64,000 nucleotides of DNA from Streptomyces sp. 35G-GA-8 (GTDB taxonomy: Bacteria; Actinomycetota; Actinomycetes; Streptomycetales; Streptomycetaceae). The position numbers and the translations under genes are program-made. The notes beneath the pieces were generated by a model, which had not been told where the DNA came from, ran no database searches, and was given only the letters and a program-made list of their open reading frames with translations. Below are positions 8,977 through 17,254 of the stretch, piece by piece (position 1 is the stretch's first letter; each line of letters begins with the position of its first letter). Where the stretch lies: NCBI RefSeq assembly GCF_023534745.1, contig NZ_JAMHJQ010000018.1:32718-96717 (forward strand), read 5' to 3'.

Positions 8977-9609
8977 CTAGTAGCACTCGTATTTCTTGGG
9001 GTCGCCGACGTTGAGCCTCAGATTGAGGTCAGGCAGCTTGAACGTGCCCGCGGTGGTCGCCCACGCGGTCTGCTCCACGTCCCTCAGAATCGCCTCATCG
9101 GCCTGCTGGGCGAAGCCGTTCGGGTCCGCCTTCGTCCCCGGCTGGATGCCGGGGGTCTTCGTGGAGCCGGCCGCCACACCGATGTCGATGTTCTTGAACT
9201 CCGCGTCGGCGTCGAGCGATTCGACGTCGAGGTAGAGGTTCTCCGCCCGGATCTTCGTGCCCTTGTCACCGGCCTTGAGCACCAGCGTCACACTGGTACC
9301 GAACAGCGGGGTGACCACGGACTGGCACATGTTCGTGATCTGGGCGGTCTTGAACCCCGAGACGGCCACCGGGTGCGAGACCTTGTTGCCCTTGGAGTCG
9401 ACACCCTCGGCGACACCGCCGTACTGCACGAAGTTCTGGCCGACCAGCTTGTCGGCGGTCACCTTGAAACTCTGCCCCGACACGCTGAACGACGCGGCCA
9501 ACGCCCCCTGTGCGAGCGCGACACCTATCGCCGCGGTCGCGGCCACACTCGGCACCATGACGACGGCGAACCGCCGCCATCTGGTCCCGCCTCGAACTTG
9601 GGACTCCAT
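8977..9609 (-). CDS. DUF6230 family secreted protein
   Basis: The 210-residue product starts MESQVRGGTRWRRFAVVMVP and has a signal-like hydrophobic segment at about residues 14-36 ending ALAASFSV. A beta-rich region follows, with two cysteines (TNMCQ and terminal KKYECY). The ATG at 9609 is chosen because GAAGGAGG stands about 7 bp upstream; the open frame otherwise extends 113 codons into non-coding leader. Relatives are filed as DUF6230 and sometimes named 'cholesterol esterase', for which no catalytic triad is visible. It is the first gene of the envelope operon. Confidence 0.82.
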   Translation of the reverse strand: MESQVRGGTRWRRFAVVMVPSVAATAAIGVALAQGALAASFSVSGQSFKVTADKLVGQNFVQYGGVAEGVDSKGNKVSHPVAVSGFKTAQITNMCQSVVTPLFGTSVTLVLKAGDKGTKIRAENLYLDVESLDADAEFKNIDIGVAAGSTKTPGIQPGTKADPNGFAQQADEAILRDVEQTAWATTAGTFKLPDLNLRLNVGDPKKYECY

Positions 9610-10227
9610 GAATGTCCTCCTTCTCGGACGTACATCTCCGGATCGGGTGGGAGCCCGTCCTGGGATGGGAGAAGTGCTACGTCCTCGGTAAGGAGAGCGC
9701 CCGTGCCCGAGGCGCCAACCGCGTCCGGAACCACCGGCGATCACCCCCGAGCGACAACCACTGGCCACGCCTTCGCGCAACCTCTGGACAGGCCCTGCCG
9801 GGTAGGCAGGAACCCCCCTGTCCGGGCCGGCGGACGCTGCCGCCGGTCCGCTCGGTGGGGACCCAGGACCGACGGCGCGGCTGGCTGCCGTGCTGGTGCG
9901 GAATTGGACCGAGCGTCGCCGATCGTGGTGCATTCGCGCCCGGGACACAAGGGGGTTCGTTACTGGCTAGTAACGGCCCGATAACCAGCGGGCGACCCGG
10001 CGGTATCGGGCGGCCACACAGGGTGTGACCCAACGGTGCGACAGAAGCGGCGATTGTCCCTCATAGCGGGACAGGGCAAGGGGGTCGATTTACTGCGAGT
10101 AACAGCGGCCGCTTTTACCAAGTTTTGGTAAAGCGCGACCGCTGTCGTCGCCGCGTCGCCAAATCCGCGAGCACACCGCGGAGTCGGCGACCGTGAAACC
10201 GGCGAATACCTCAACTACCTCAACGCA
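9610..10227. promoter_or_regulatory. 618-bp palindrome-rich leader of DUF6230 operon
   Basis: No credible gene lies in this spacer between the thioredoxin-TPR stop and the DUF6230 start, both minus strand. It contains four inverted repeats: CGTTACT-GGCT-AGTAACG (9958-9975), TGTCCC-N7-GGGACA (10055-10073), TTACT-GCG-AGTAA (10090-10102) and TTTACCAA-GTT-TTGGTAAA (10114-10132). The first and third share TTACT/AGTAA half-sites, as a dimeric repressor would require. The last could instead belong to a terminator for the upstream gene. Confidence 0.55.
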
Positions 10228-11211
10228 TCAGAAAAGAACCCTCGCCAGAGCCGAACGCGCCGCCGTCACCCTGGAGTCGTCCCCGCCGATCACTTCGAAC
10301 AGCTCCAGCAGCCGCACCCGCGCCGCCTCCCGGTCGTCACCGGCCGTCCGGCGCACGGCCTCGACCAGCCGGCCGAAGGCGTCCTCCACATGTCCGCCGA
10401 CCAGATCGAGGTCGGCCGCCGCGATCTGCGCCTGGACATCGCCGGGCTTGTCCGCCGCGTCCTTACGTACCCGCGCCTGGTCCATGTCCTGTACGCGCGC
10501 GAGCAGTTCGGCCTGGGCGAGGCCGAGCCTGGCCTCCGAGTTGCCGGGGTCGTCGGCCAGTACGTCGCGGTACGCCCGCGAGGCGCCGGCGAAGTCATTG
10601 GCGTCCAGCGCGCGTACGGCCGCCTCCAGCAGGGCGTCGTACGGTCCCTCCGGCTCGACGGCCTCCTGCTCGGCGCCGTCCCCCGCGTCCGTCTCCGCGC
10701 CGGGGTCGACCGCGATGCCGGTCAGCCCGAAACGCTCCTCGCCGACCTGGATCAACTGGTCCAGGGTCCCCCGGATCTGGGCCTCGGGGGCCGCGCCCTG
10801 GAAGAGCGGCAGCGCCTGTCCCGCCACCACCGCGAAGACCGCGGGGATGCCCTGGATCCCGAACTGCTGCATCAGCATCTGATTGGCGTCGACATCGATC
10901 TTGGCGAGGACGAACCGGCCGTTGTACTCACGCGCCAGCCGTTCGAGCACCGGGCTGAGCTGCTTGCAGGGTTCGCACCACTCGGCCCAGAAGTCGATGA
11001 CGACCGGGACTTCGGTGGAACGCTGGAGGACATCGCGCTCGAAGCCCGCCTCATCGACGTCGATCACCAGACTGGAGGGGGGTACGGCAGCGGTGCCGCC
11101 CTGACGGGCCGCCTCCGCGCGGGCCTGCTCCGCCTTCGCCTTGGCCTCACCGGCCGCCTTCACAGCGGCGAGGTCGACGACGCCGCTCATGGACATGTTC
11201 CTAGGCTGCAT
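10228..11211 (-). CDS. Thioredoxin-TPR co-chaperone (CnoX/YbbN-like)
   Basis: The 327-residue protein has a variable Ala-rich N-terminus, a thioredoxin fold at about residues 45-155 with the redox site WAEWCEPCKQL, and TPR-like helices to the C-terminus (YDALLEAAVRALDANDFAGA onward). This is the YbbN/CnoX layout, known in E. coli as a co-chaperone that protects substrates from oxidation. Both active-site cysteines are present (WCEPC), unlike E. coli YbbN. GGAGG lies 8 bp before the ATG at 11211, supporting that start. It is transcribed toward the DUF6230 operon across a long leader. Confidence 0.88.
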   Translation of the reverse strand: MQPRNMSMSGVVDLAAVKAAGEAKAKAEQARAEAARQGGTAAVPPSSLVIDVDEAGFERDVLQRSTEVPVVIDFWAEWCEPCKQLSPVLERLAREYNGRFVLAKIDVDANQMLMQQFGIQGIPAVFAVVAGQALPLFQGAAPEAQIRGTLDQLIQVGEERFGLTGIAVDPGAETDAGDGAEQEAVEPEGPYDALLEAAVRALDANDFAGASRAYRDVLADDPGNSEARLGLAQAELLARVQDMDQARVRKDAADKPGDVQAQIAAADLDLVGGHVEDAFGRLVEAVRRTAGDDREAARVRLLELFEVIGGDDSRVTAARSALARVLF

Positions 11212-11394
11212 GAGTACATCCTCCCCCCTCCGCGCACACTTCTGAAAAGCGGTAGGCCCACCGCCGCGTGACGGGCGTACCGGACTCCGCTTTCGCTACG
11301 GCCCGTAGCGTAACGGCCGGGCGGCATGGCGGGGAAGATCCATCCGGTGAACTGGCTCACAGCGCCTGGGCTACTGGCCGGTATGGTCGCCGTC

Positions 11395-12000
11395 ATGTGC
11401 AGTCGAAGAGGGCGCCCTCGCAGCGCCGAGGCCGACTCCGCCATCCTGGCGGCGACCCGGGCCGCGCTGGGTGAGCTGGGCTGGTCCAAGCTGACGATGG
11501 GCGATGTGGCGACCCGGGCGGGCGTCGCCAAGACCACGCTCTACCGGCGGTGGCCGGCCAAGAGCGAGCTGGTCGTGGACGCGGTCGCGGTGCTCTTCGA
11601 CGAGCTGGAGCTGCCGGACCGGGGCAGCCTGGCGGCCGATGTCGAGGGCGTGGTCGTCCAGTTCGCGGCGCTGCTGGAACGGCCCGAGACCAAGACGGCC
11701 CTGATGGCGGTGGTCGCGGAGTCCACCCGGGACGAGGCGCTGCGGGCCCGTATCCGCGCCTCGATCGTCGACCGCCAGAAGCGGCTGGTGCTGCTGGGCC
11801 GCGAGCGCGCCCAGAGCCGCGGTGAACTCCCCCGCGAGCCGGACGCCGTGCGGGCGGCCCGTACGGCGGACCTGATCTTCGATGTGATCGCCGGCGCGGT
11901 GGTCCACCGCACCCTGGTCAGCGCGGTGCCGGTCGACGAGGAGTGGGCGCGCATGTTCACGGCCCTGCTGCTCGGCGGTCTGGCCGCCGTACAGGACTGA
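11395..12000 (+). CDS. TetR/AcrR-family regulator
   Basis: This is a 201-residue DNA-binding repressor candidate. The N-terminal helix-turn-helix reads MGDVATRAGVAKTTLYRRWP at about residues 34-53. A helical ligand and dimer domain follows, ending in GGLAAVQD. I take the ATG at 11395 because the homologous region begins CSRRGRPRSAEAD; an in-frame ATG at 11326 would add 23 unlikely residues. It points toward the ABC permease gene with 57 bp between the two stops. Its target is unknown. Confidence 0.85.
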   Translation: MCSRRGRPRSAEADSAILAATRAALGELGWSKLTMGDVATRAGVAKTTLYRRWPAKSELVVDAVAVLFDELELPDRGSLAADVEGVVVQFAALLERPETKTALMAVVAESTRDEALRARIRASIVDRQKRLVLLGRERAQSRGELPREPDAVRAARTADLIFDVIAGAVVHRTLVSAVPVDEEWARMFTALLLGGLAAVQD

Positions 12001-12057
12001 CTCGGACATACAGGACTGACTCGGGCGTGCGCGCCCGGCTCAGGCGTGCCGGGCGCG

Positions 12058-12918
12058 TCAGCGGGCCAGCCGTCCCAGCAGCGACGAGGCCGCCGCGATG
12101 CCCACGGCCGCCGCCCCCAGCAGTACACCGAAGTCGAGCAGCAGATGGGACGGCGTACCGAGCAACAGCCCGCGCAACGCGTCGACCTGGTAGCTCAGCG
12201 GGTTCATCTTGCTCAGCACCTGGAGCCAGCCGGGCATGATCGCCACCGGATAGAGGGCGTTCGAGGCGAAGAAGAGCGGCATGGTGATGGCCTGCCCGAT
12301 ACCCATCAGCCGATCGCGCGTCAGCACGATCCCGGCGATCGTCATCGACAGACAGGAGAAGAACGCCGAGCCGAGGACCACCACGACGGCGACCCCGAGC
12401 AGCCGCAGCGGGTTCCAGGTCAGACCGACGCCCAGGGCCGCGGCGATGACGATCACCACCACCGCCTGGATCAGCGCCTTCACCCCGGAGGCGAACGCCT
12501 TGCCGCTGATGAGCGCGGCTCTGGGGGTCGGCGTGACCAGCAGTTTGGTCAGAATACCGGCGTCCCGCTCCCAAATGATCATGATGCCGTAGAAGATCGC
12601 GATGAACATCGCGGACTGGGCGATGATGCCGGGCGCGAGAAAGTCGATATACGGAATGCCGCCGGTGGGGATGGCCTTGATCCGGGTGAAGGTCTCACCG
12701 AAGATCAGCAGCCAGAGCGCGGGCTGAACGGCCCGGGTGTACAGCTCGGTCCGGTCGTGCCGCAGCTTCTGCAGCTCGACCACGCACATCGCGACGACCC
12801 TGGCGGTCAGCACCCGCCAGCCGGTGCGGGCACGGGGCGGTACGAGCAGCAGGTCCAGCCGGCCGGTACCGGTCTCCTCAGCCGACGCGGGACGCGGTGC
12901 GGCGGGTGCTCCTGACAT
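12058..12918 (-). CDS. ABC-2 type transporter permease (drug exporter type)
   Basis: The 286-residue protein has about six transmembrane helices. The ABC-2 motifs include the region around PGIIAQSAMFIAIFYGIMII and the conserved NPLSYQVDALRGLLLG near the C-terminus, typical of DrrB-like exporters. The ATG at 12918 overlaps the ATPase gene by 41 bp; the frame is open further upstream but inside ATPase sequence. With the ATPase and MarR genes it forms a minus-strand operon. Confidence 0.88.
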   Translation of the reverse strand: MSGAPAAPRPASAEETGTGRLDLLLVPPRARTGWRVLTARVVAMCVVELQKLRHDRTELYTRAVQPALWLLIFGETFTRIKAIPTGGIPYIDFLAPGIIAQSAMFIAIFYGIMIIWERDAGILTKLLVTPTPRAALISGKAFASGVKALIQAVVVIVIAAALGVGLTWNPLRLLGVAVVVVLGSAFFSCLSMTIAGIVLTRDRLMGIGQAITMPLFFASNALYPVAIMPGWLQVLSKMNPLSYQVDALRGLLLGTPSHLLLDFGVLLGAAAVGIAAASSLLGRLAR

Positions 12919-13786
12919 CTCGGAAGTCGCCTCCCTCCTCGTCGAGACCGCTGCCTGCCACATCCCTGAAGACGTCCTCCAGCGTCGGCAGTGCGTCCTT
13001 CCCGCCCGAGCCCGGGGCACCAGACGCACCCGACGCCGCGCGGCGCTCGCGCAGCTCGGCCCTCAGCTCACCGGGGGTGCCGAGCGCGTGAATCCGCCCG
13101 TGGTGCATCAGCGCGACGCGGTCGCAGTACTGGTCGGCCTCGTCCATGTAGTGCGTGGTCACCAGCACGGTCATGCCCGTGGCCCGCCGTACGGCGTTGA
13201 TGCGCTCCCAGACGCTGGTGCGGGCGATCGGGTCGAGGCCGATCGTCGGCTCGTCGAGCATGAGCAGTCTGGGCGCGCTGACCAGCGCCTGGGCGAGTTC
13301 GAGCCGACGGATCATGCCGCCGGAGTACGTCTTGGCCATCCGGTCGGCCGCGGCGGTCAGATCGACGGCGGCCAGCGCCTGCGCGACCCGTTCCGACCGC
13401 TCGCGGCGCGGGACGTCGAAGACCCGGGCGAACAGCGTCACGTTCTCGCGGCCCGTCAGCGCGGCGTCGGCGGACAGTTGCTGGGGTACGTAGCCCAGCA
13501 GGCGGCGTACCGCCATCTTCTCCTTCGCCGCGTCGTGCCCGAACACCCGCACCATGCCCGTCGGTACGGGCAGCAGGGTGGTGATGCAGCGGATCGCGGT
13601 GGTCTTGCCCGCGCCGTTCGGACCGAGCAGCCCGAAGACCTCGCCCGCGTGGACCGAGAGGTCGAGGTCCTGGACGGCCCTGGTCTCGCCGAACGCGTAG
13701 TCCAGCCCGCGGCAGCTGACGGCGTCGGGCCCGGCGGGGTCCACGCCGTCCGGCCCGGCGTCGCCGGTGAACGGTGTGTCGGTCAT
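12878..13786 (-). CDS. ABC transporter ATP-binding protein (DrrA-like)
   Basis: This 302-residue ATPase powers the neighbouring permease. Walker A is GLLGPNGAGKTTA, the signature YSGGMIRRLELAQAL, Walker B LLMLDEPTIGLDP, and the switch VTTHYMDEADQ. The C-terminal DALPTLEDVF is usual in DrrA-type exporters. The ATG at 13786 has GGAGGGA immediately upstream and overlaps the MarR stop (ATGA), so upstream in-frame codons are not used. Drug or lipid export is inferred from the family. Confidence 0.93.
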   Translation of the reverse strand: MTDTPFTGDAGPDGVDPAGPDAVSCRGLDYAFGETRAVQDLDLSVHAGEVFGLLGPNGAGKTTAIRCITTLLPVPTGMVRVFGHDAAKEKMAVRRLLGYVPQQLSADAALTGRENVTLFARVFDVPRRERSERVAQALAAVDLTAAADRMAKTYSGGMIRRLELAQALVSAPRLLMLDEPTIGLDPIARTSVWERINAVRRATGMTVLVTTHYMDEADQYCDRVALMHHGRIHALGTPGELRAELRERRAASGASGAPGSGGKDALPTLEDVFRDVAGSGLDEEGGDFRDVRSTRRTASRVG

Positions 13787-14301
13787 GTTCCCTCCGCTCT
13801 CCGTCCCCCCGTTCCCACTCCCCCCGCCGCCTCTGCTCGCACCGCCTCTGCTCGCGCTCCTCCGTCGTGCAGGTTCTCGGCGAGCCCGCGCAGTGCCGGA
13901 AGGGCCGCCATCAGCGCCGCGCGGTCCTCGTCCGACAGATGTTCCACCTGCTCGCGCAGGAGCGCGCGGCGGCGCGATTCCCATTCGCTCAGCCGCGCCT
14001 CGGCCGCCGGGGTGGGTAGCAGACGCGCCGAGCGCCGGTCCTCCGGGTCGGTCTCACGCAGGAGATAGCCGGCCCGGCCGAGCTGATTGACCAGGGTGGA
14101 GACCGAGTTGCCGGCCAGGAACAGCTCCTTGGCGGCGTCCGACACCCGGATCCCCGGACGGGCCGCGACCAGCCGCAACAGCTCGATCTGCGCGCCGCGC
14201 AGCGGCGGCACGGGGGAGCCCTCGCGCAGCCGCCGCCGGATCATCCGCTGGACGCCCGCGAGGACGACCGCGAGCGAGTCGGGGAACTCCTCCGTGGCCA
14301 T
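13783..14301 (-). CDS. MarR-family regulator of the exporter operon
   Basis: The 172-residue protein has a winged helix-turn-helix: QIELLRLVAARPGIRVSDAA leading into LFLAGNSVSTLVNQLGRAGY, with the wing at RETDPEDRRSARLLPT. The C-terminal 30 residues are Ala/Gly-rich. It is the first gene of an operon with the DrrAB-like exporter (4-bp overlap). I infer it represses the exporter and itself; a palindrome just upstream of its start (14312-14330) is a candidate operator. Confidence 0.9.
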   Translation of the reverse strand: MATEEFPDSLAVVLAGVQRMIRRRLREGSPVPPLRGAQIELLRLVAARPGIRVSDAAKELFLAGNSVSTLVNQLGRAGYLLRETDPEDRRSARLLPTPAAEARLSEWESRRRALLREQVEHLSDEDRAALMAALPALRGLAENLHDGGARAEAVRAEAAGGVGTGGRRAEGT

Positions 14302-14311
14302 ACCACCATTT

Positions 14312-14330
14312 TAGCTCTCACTCAGAGGTA
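14312..14330. promoter_or_regulatory. Candidate MarR operator
   Basis: On the minus strand TACCTCTGAGTGAGAGCTA is an imperfect inverted repeat (CTCT-N5-AGAG core) located 11-29 bp upstream of the MarR start codon. The size and place suit autoregulation by a MarR dimer. No binding data support this. Confidence 0.45.
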
Positions 14331-14335
14331 TTCAC

Positions 14336-14396
14336 GAGGAGAGGAGAAGGAGAGGAGAGGAGAACAGAGGAGAAGGAGGAGGCGAGAAGAGGAAGC
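14336..14396. repeat. Purine-only GA-rich tract
   Basis: About 60 bases are almost entirely G and A on the plus strand, built from GAGGAGAAGGAGA-like units, with one C interrupting. It lies between icmA and the MarR operon. It resembles a string of ribosome-binding sites but no start codon follows. Confidence 0.6.
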
Positions 14397-14433
14397 GGCT
14401 GCGGAGGCCGGGTGGCTCGGCAGCCGGGCGACC

Positions 14434-16128
14434 TCAGAAGCCGGGCGGTTCCGTGTACGTCCCCCACTCCTCGCGCAGCACGCCGCAGATCTCGCCGAGC
14501 GTCGCCTCGGCCCGTACCGCCTCCAGCATCGGGGCGATCATGTTCGAGCCTTCGCGGGCGGCGCTCAGCATGGCCTCCAGGGCCGTACGGACCCGGGCGT
14601 CGTCCCGGGCGCCCTTGCGCTCGGCCAGGACCTGGACCTGGTCGCGCTCGACCTCATGGCTGACCCGCAGGATCTCCAGATCGCCGGTGACCGAGCCATG
14701 GTGGACATTGACGCCGACGACCCGCTTGTCGCCCTTCTCCAGCGACCGCTGGTACCGGAACGCGGACTCGGCGATCTCGCCGGTGAACCAGCCGTCCTCG
14801 ATCCCCCGCAGGATGCCGGAGGTGATGGGGCCGATCGGGTGCTGTCCGTCCGGGTGGGCGCGCAGACCGCGCTCCTTGATCTGTTCGAAGATCTTCTCGG
14901 CGTCGGCCTCGATCCGGTCGGTCAGCTGCTCGATGAACCAGGAGCCGCCCAGCGGGTCGGCCACGTTCGCGACGCCCGTCTCCTCCATCAGCACCTGCTG
15001 GGTGCGGAGCGCGATCTCGGCGGCCTGCTCGCTGGGCAGGGCGAGGGTCTCGTCCAGCGCGTTGGTGTGCAGGGAGTTCGTGCCGCCGAGGACGGCCGCC
15101 AGCGCCTCCACCGCCGTCCGCACGACGTTGTTGTACGGCTGCTGCGCGGTGAGCGAGACACCCGCCGTCTGGGTGTGGAAACGCAGCCACTGCGCCTTGT
15201 CGGTCCGCGCGCCGTACACCTCCTTCATCCAGCGTGCCCAGATCCGGCGGGCCGCGCGGAACTTGGCGATCTCCTCGAAGAAGTCGAGATGGGCGTCGAA
15301 GAAGAAGGAGAGACCGGGCGCGAAGGTGTCCACGTCCAGGCCCCGGCTCAGCCCCAGCTCCACATAGCCGAAGCCGTCCGCGAGGGTGTACGCGAGCTCC
15401 TGCGCGGCCGTCGCCCCGGCCTCGCGGATGTGGTACCCGGAGACGGAGAGCGGCTTGTACGCGGGGATGGAGGTGGCGCAGTGCTCCATCAGATCGCCGA
15501 TCAGACGCAGATGCGGCTCGGGCTGGAACAGCCACTCCTTCTGCGCGATGTACTCCTTGAAGATGTCCGTCTGGAGCGTGCCGTTGAGTATGGCCGGATC
15601 GACGCCCTGGCGCTCCGCCGCGACCAGGTACATGCAGAAGACCGGCACCGCGGGGCCGCTGATGGTCATCGAGGTGGTGACCTCGCCGAGCGGGATCCCA
15701 CCGAAAAGGATCTCCATGTCGGCGGCGGAGTCGATGGCGACCCCGCAGTGGCCGACCTCGCCGAGCGAGCGCGGGTCGTCGGAGTCGCGGCCCATGAGCG
15801 TCGGCATGTCGAAGGCGACGGAGAGGCCGCCTCCGCCGTTGGCCAGGATCGTCTTGTAGCGCTCGTTGGTCTGCTGGGCGTTGCCGAATCCGGCGAACTG
15901 GCGGATCGTCCACGTCCGGCCGCGGTAGCCGGTGGGGTGCAGCCCCCGGGTGAAGGGATACTCCCCGGGCCAGCCGATCCGCTCGAAGCCCTCATAGGTG
16001 TCACCGGGCCTGGGCCCGTAGACCGGCTCCACCGGGTCACCGGAGAGCGTGCTGAAATCCGCGTCGCGCTTGCGGGCCTTGTCGTACCGGGCCTGCCAGC
16101 GCAGGCGGCCCTCCTCCATGGCGTCCAT
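14434..16128 (-). CDS. icmA: Isobutyryl-CoA mutase large subunit
   Basis: IcmA, with a separate B12-binding small subunit, isomerises isobutyryl-CoA and n-butyryl-CoA, linking valine catabolism to polyketide precursors. The 564-residue sequence matches my memory of S. cinnamonensis IcmA almost throughout ([40 protein letters not shown]). It lacks the C-terminal cobalamin domain, and no icmB lies in the window. The start is uncertain: ATG 16128 has GAAGG too close, while in-frame ATG 16119 has it at proper distance. A long palindrome lies just upstream. Confidence 0.93.
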   Translation of the reverse strand: MDAMEEGRLRWQARYDKARKRDADFSTLSGDPVEPVYGPRPGDTYEGFERIGWPGEYPFTRGLHPTGYRGRTWTIRQFAGFGNAQQTNERYKTILANGGGGLSVAFDMPTLMGRDSDDPRSLGEVGHCGVAIDSAADMEILFGGIPLGEVTTSMTISGPAVPVFCMYLVAAERQGVDPAILNGTLQTDIFKEYIAQKEWLFQPEPHLRLIGDLMEHCATSIPAYKPLSVSGYHIREAGATAAQELAYTLADGFGYVELGLSRGLDVDTFAPGLSFFFDAHLDFFEEIAKFRAARRIWARWMKEVYGARTDKAQWLRFHTQTAGVSLTAQQPYNNVVRTAVEALAAVLGGTNSLHTNALDETLALPSEQAAEIALRTQQVLMEETGVANVADPLGGSWFIEQLTDRIEADAEKIFEQIKERGLRAHPDGQHPIGPITSGILRGIEDGWFTGEIAESAFRYQRSLEKGDKRVVGVNVHHGSVTGDLEILRVSHEVERDQVQVLAERKGARDDARVRTALEAMLSAAREGSNMIAPMLEAVRAEATLGEICGVLREEWGTYTEPPGF

Positions 16129-16137
16129 GCCTTCAAA

Positions 16138-16159
16138 TTTACTAGGACGTCCAAGTAAA
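16138..16159. promoter_or_regulatory. 22-bp palindrome upstream of icmA
   Basis: TTTACT-AGGACGTCCA-AGTAAA is symmetric except for one pair (A/A at the inner edges). It starts 10 bp upstream of the first icmA ATG and overlaps where the -10 or transcription start should be. The form suits a dimeric repressor or a MerR-type activator of an acyl-CoA gene; the regulator is unknown. Confidence 0.6.
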
Positions 16160-16200
16160 TGTCGATGCCAAACCGCCCACACCTCGTGCGGGCGGGGCCG

Positions 16201-16527
16201 TCAGGCCTCGGCGGTGGCGGGCTCGCGGTCCGTGACCAGCGGCCGGACCTCGCGGGTGATCTTCGGCTCGACGAAGAACGACGCGACCGGGATACAGCCG
16301 GCGGCCAGCACCCAGAGGAGCTTGCCGAAGGGCCACTTCGCCTTGGAGCCCAGGTCGAAGGCGAAGACGACGTACACGATGAACAGCACACCGTGGATCT
16401 GGGAGATCAGCATCGTGTCGCCGGTGTCGAATCCGTACTTCAGGATGATCGCCACGGTGAAGACCAGCAGCCATACGGCGGTGACGTACGCCATCACCCG
16501 GTAGCGGGACAGCACGCTCTGTTTCAT
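16201..16527 (-). CDS. DUF3817 membrane protein
   Basis: This 108-residue protein has three predicted transmembrane segments (VMAYVTAVWLLVFTVAII; SQIHGVLFIVYVVFAFDL; LWVLAAGCIPVASFFVE). The HG...Y..D..K.KW pattern is that of the DUF3817 family; its function is unknown to me. A paralogue lies at 22612-22956. It is followed by icmA on the same strand, 72 bp away, with the palindrome in between, so icmA probably has its own promoter. Confidence 0.85.
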   Translation of the reverse strand: MKQSVLSRYRVMAYVTAVWLLVFTVAIILKYGFDTGDTMLISQIHGVLFIVYVVFAFDLGSKAKWPFGKLLWVLAAGCIPVASFFVEPKITREVRPLVTDREPATAEA

Positions 16528-16575
16528 GGCCCCGAGCGTATCCCGGGCCTTTCCGGCGCCGACGGGCCCCCCGGC

Positions 16576-17088
16576 TCAGCCCGCGTCGTCGAAGTCCCTG
16601 GCCGCCACCCGCAGCGGGCGGAGCATCGCGAAGATCTCCGCGCACTCCTCCGCGTCGTACGCCCCGAGCCCGAAGTCCATCTCCACCAGATCGCGGGTGG
16701 CCGCCTCCACCACCTCGCGGCCCTTGTCGGTGATGGACGCGAGCGTGCCGCGGCCGTCGTTCGGGTTGGGCCGCTTGTCGACCAGACCGGATTTCACCAG
16801 CCGGTCGACGGTGTTGGTGACCGACGTCGGATGGACCATCAGCCGCTCGCCGATCTTGGACATCGGCAGCTCGCCCGCCTTGGAGAAGGTGAGCAGCACC
16901 AGTGCCTCGTACCGGGCGAACGTCAGCCCGTACGGCTTGACCACCGCGTCCACGCCCGCCAGCAGGATCTGTTGCGCGCGCATGATCGAGGTGATCGCCG
17001 CCATGGCCGGCATGGGCCCCCAGCGCTGCTGCCAGAGTTCGTCGGCGCGGGCGATGGGATCGAAGGGAAGGCTGAGCGGTTTCGGCAC
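16576..17088 (-). CDS. MarR-family regulator
   Basis: The 170-residue protein contains a winged helix: YEALVLLTFSKAGELPMSKI, then RLMVHPTSVTNTVDRLVKSG, and the wing KRPNPNDGRGTLASIT. It lies 48 bp upstream of the DUF3817 gene on the same strand and near icmA, so short acyl-CoA genes are plausible targets. The divergent spacer to the GH6 gene contains GTTA-TG-TAAC (17199-17208), a weak operator candidate. Confidence 0.88.
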   Translation of the reverse strand: MPKPLSLPFDPIARADELWQQRWGPMPAMAAITSIMRAQQILLAGVDAVVKPYGLTFARYEALVLLTFSKAGELPMSKIGERLMVHPTSVTNTVDRLVKSGLVDKRPNPNDGRGTLASITDKGREVVEAATRDLVEMDFGLGAYDAEECAEIFAMLRPLRVAARDFDDAG

Positions 17089-17254
17089 GACCCCGACCCT
17101 ACCGAGAGGTCACTTGGCGGCGGGGCCTGTCTCGCACTTCGGTCCGTTCGGTCGGCTCGGCCGCCCCGGCAGGTGTCGCACCTCACAGTCCATGCAGTGT
17201 TATGTAACGATATGCCGGTCTTGTCACTGCCCAGTCATCTTCCGAGGGGGCTGG

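Noticed and set aside
8977-9948. Longer N-terminus for the DUF6230 protein
   Set aside because: The extra 113 residues have low-complexity composition, and a strong GAAGGAGG precedes the internal ATG at 9609.
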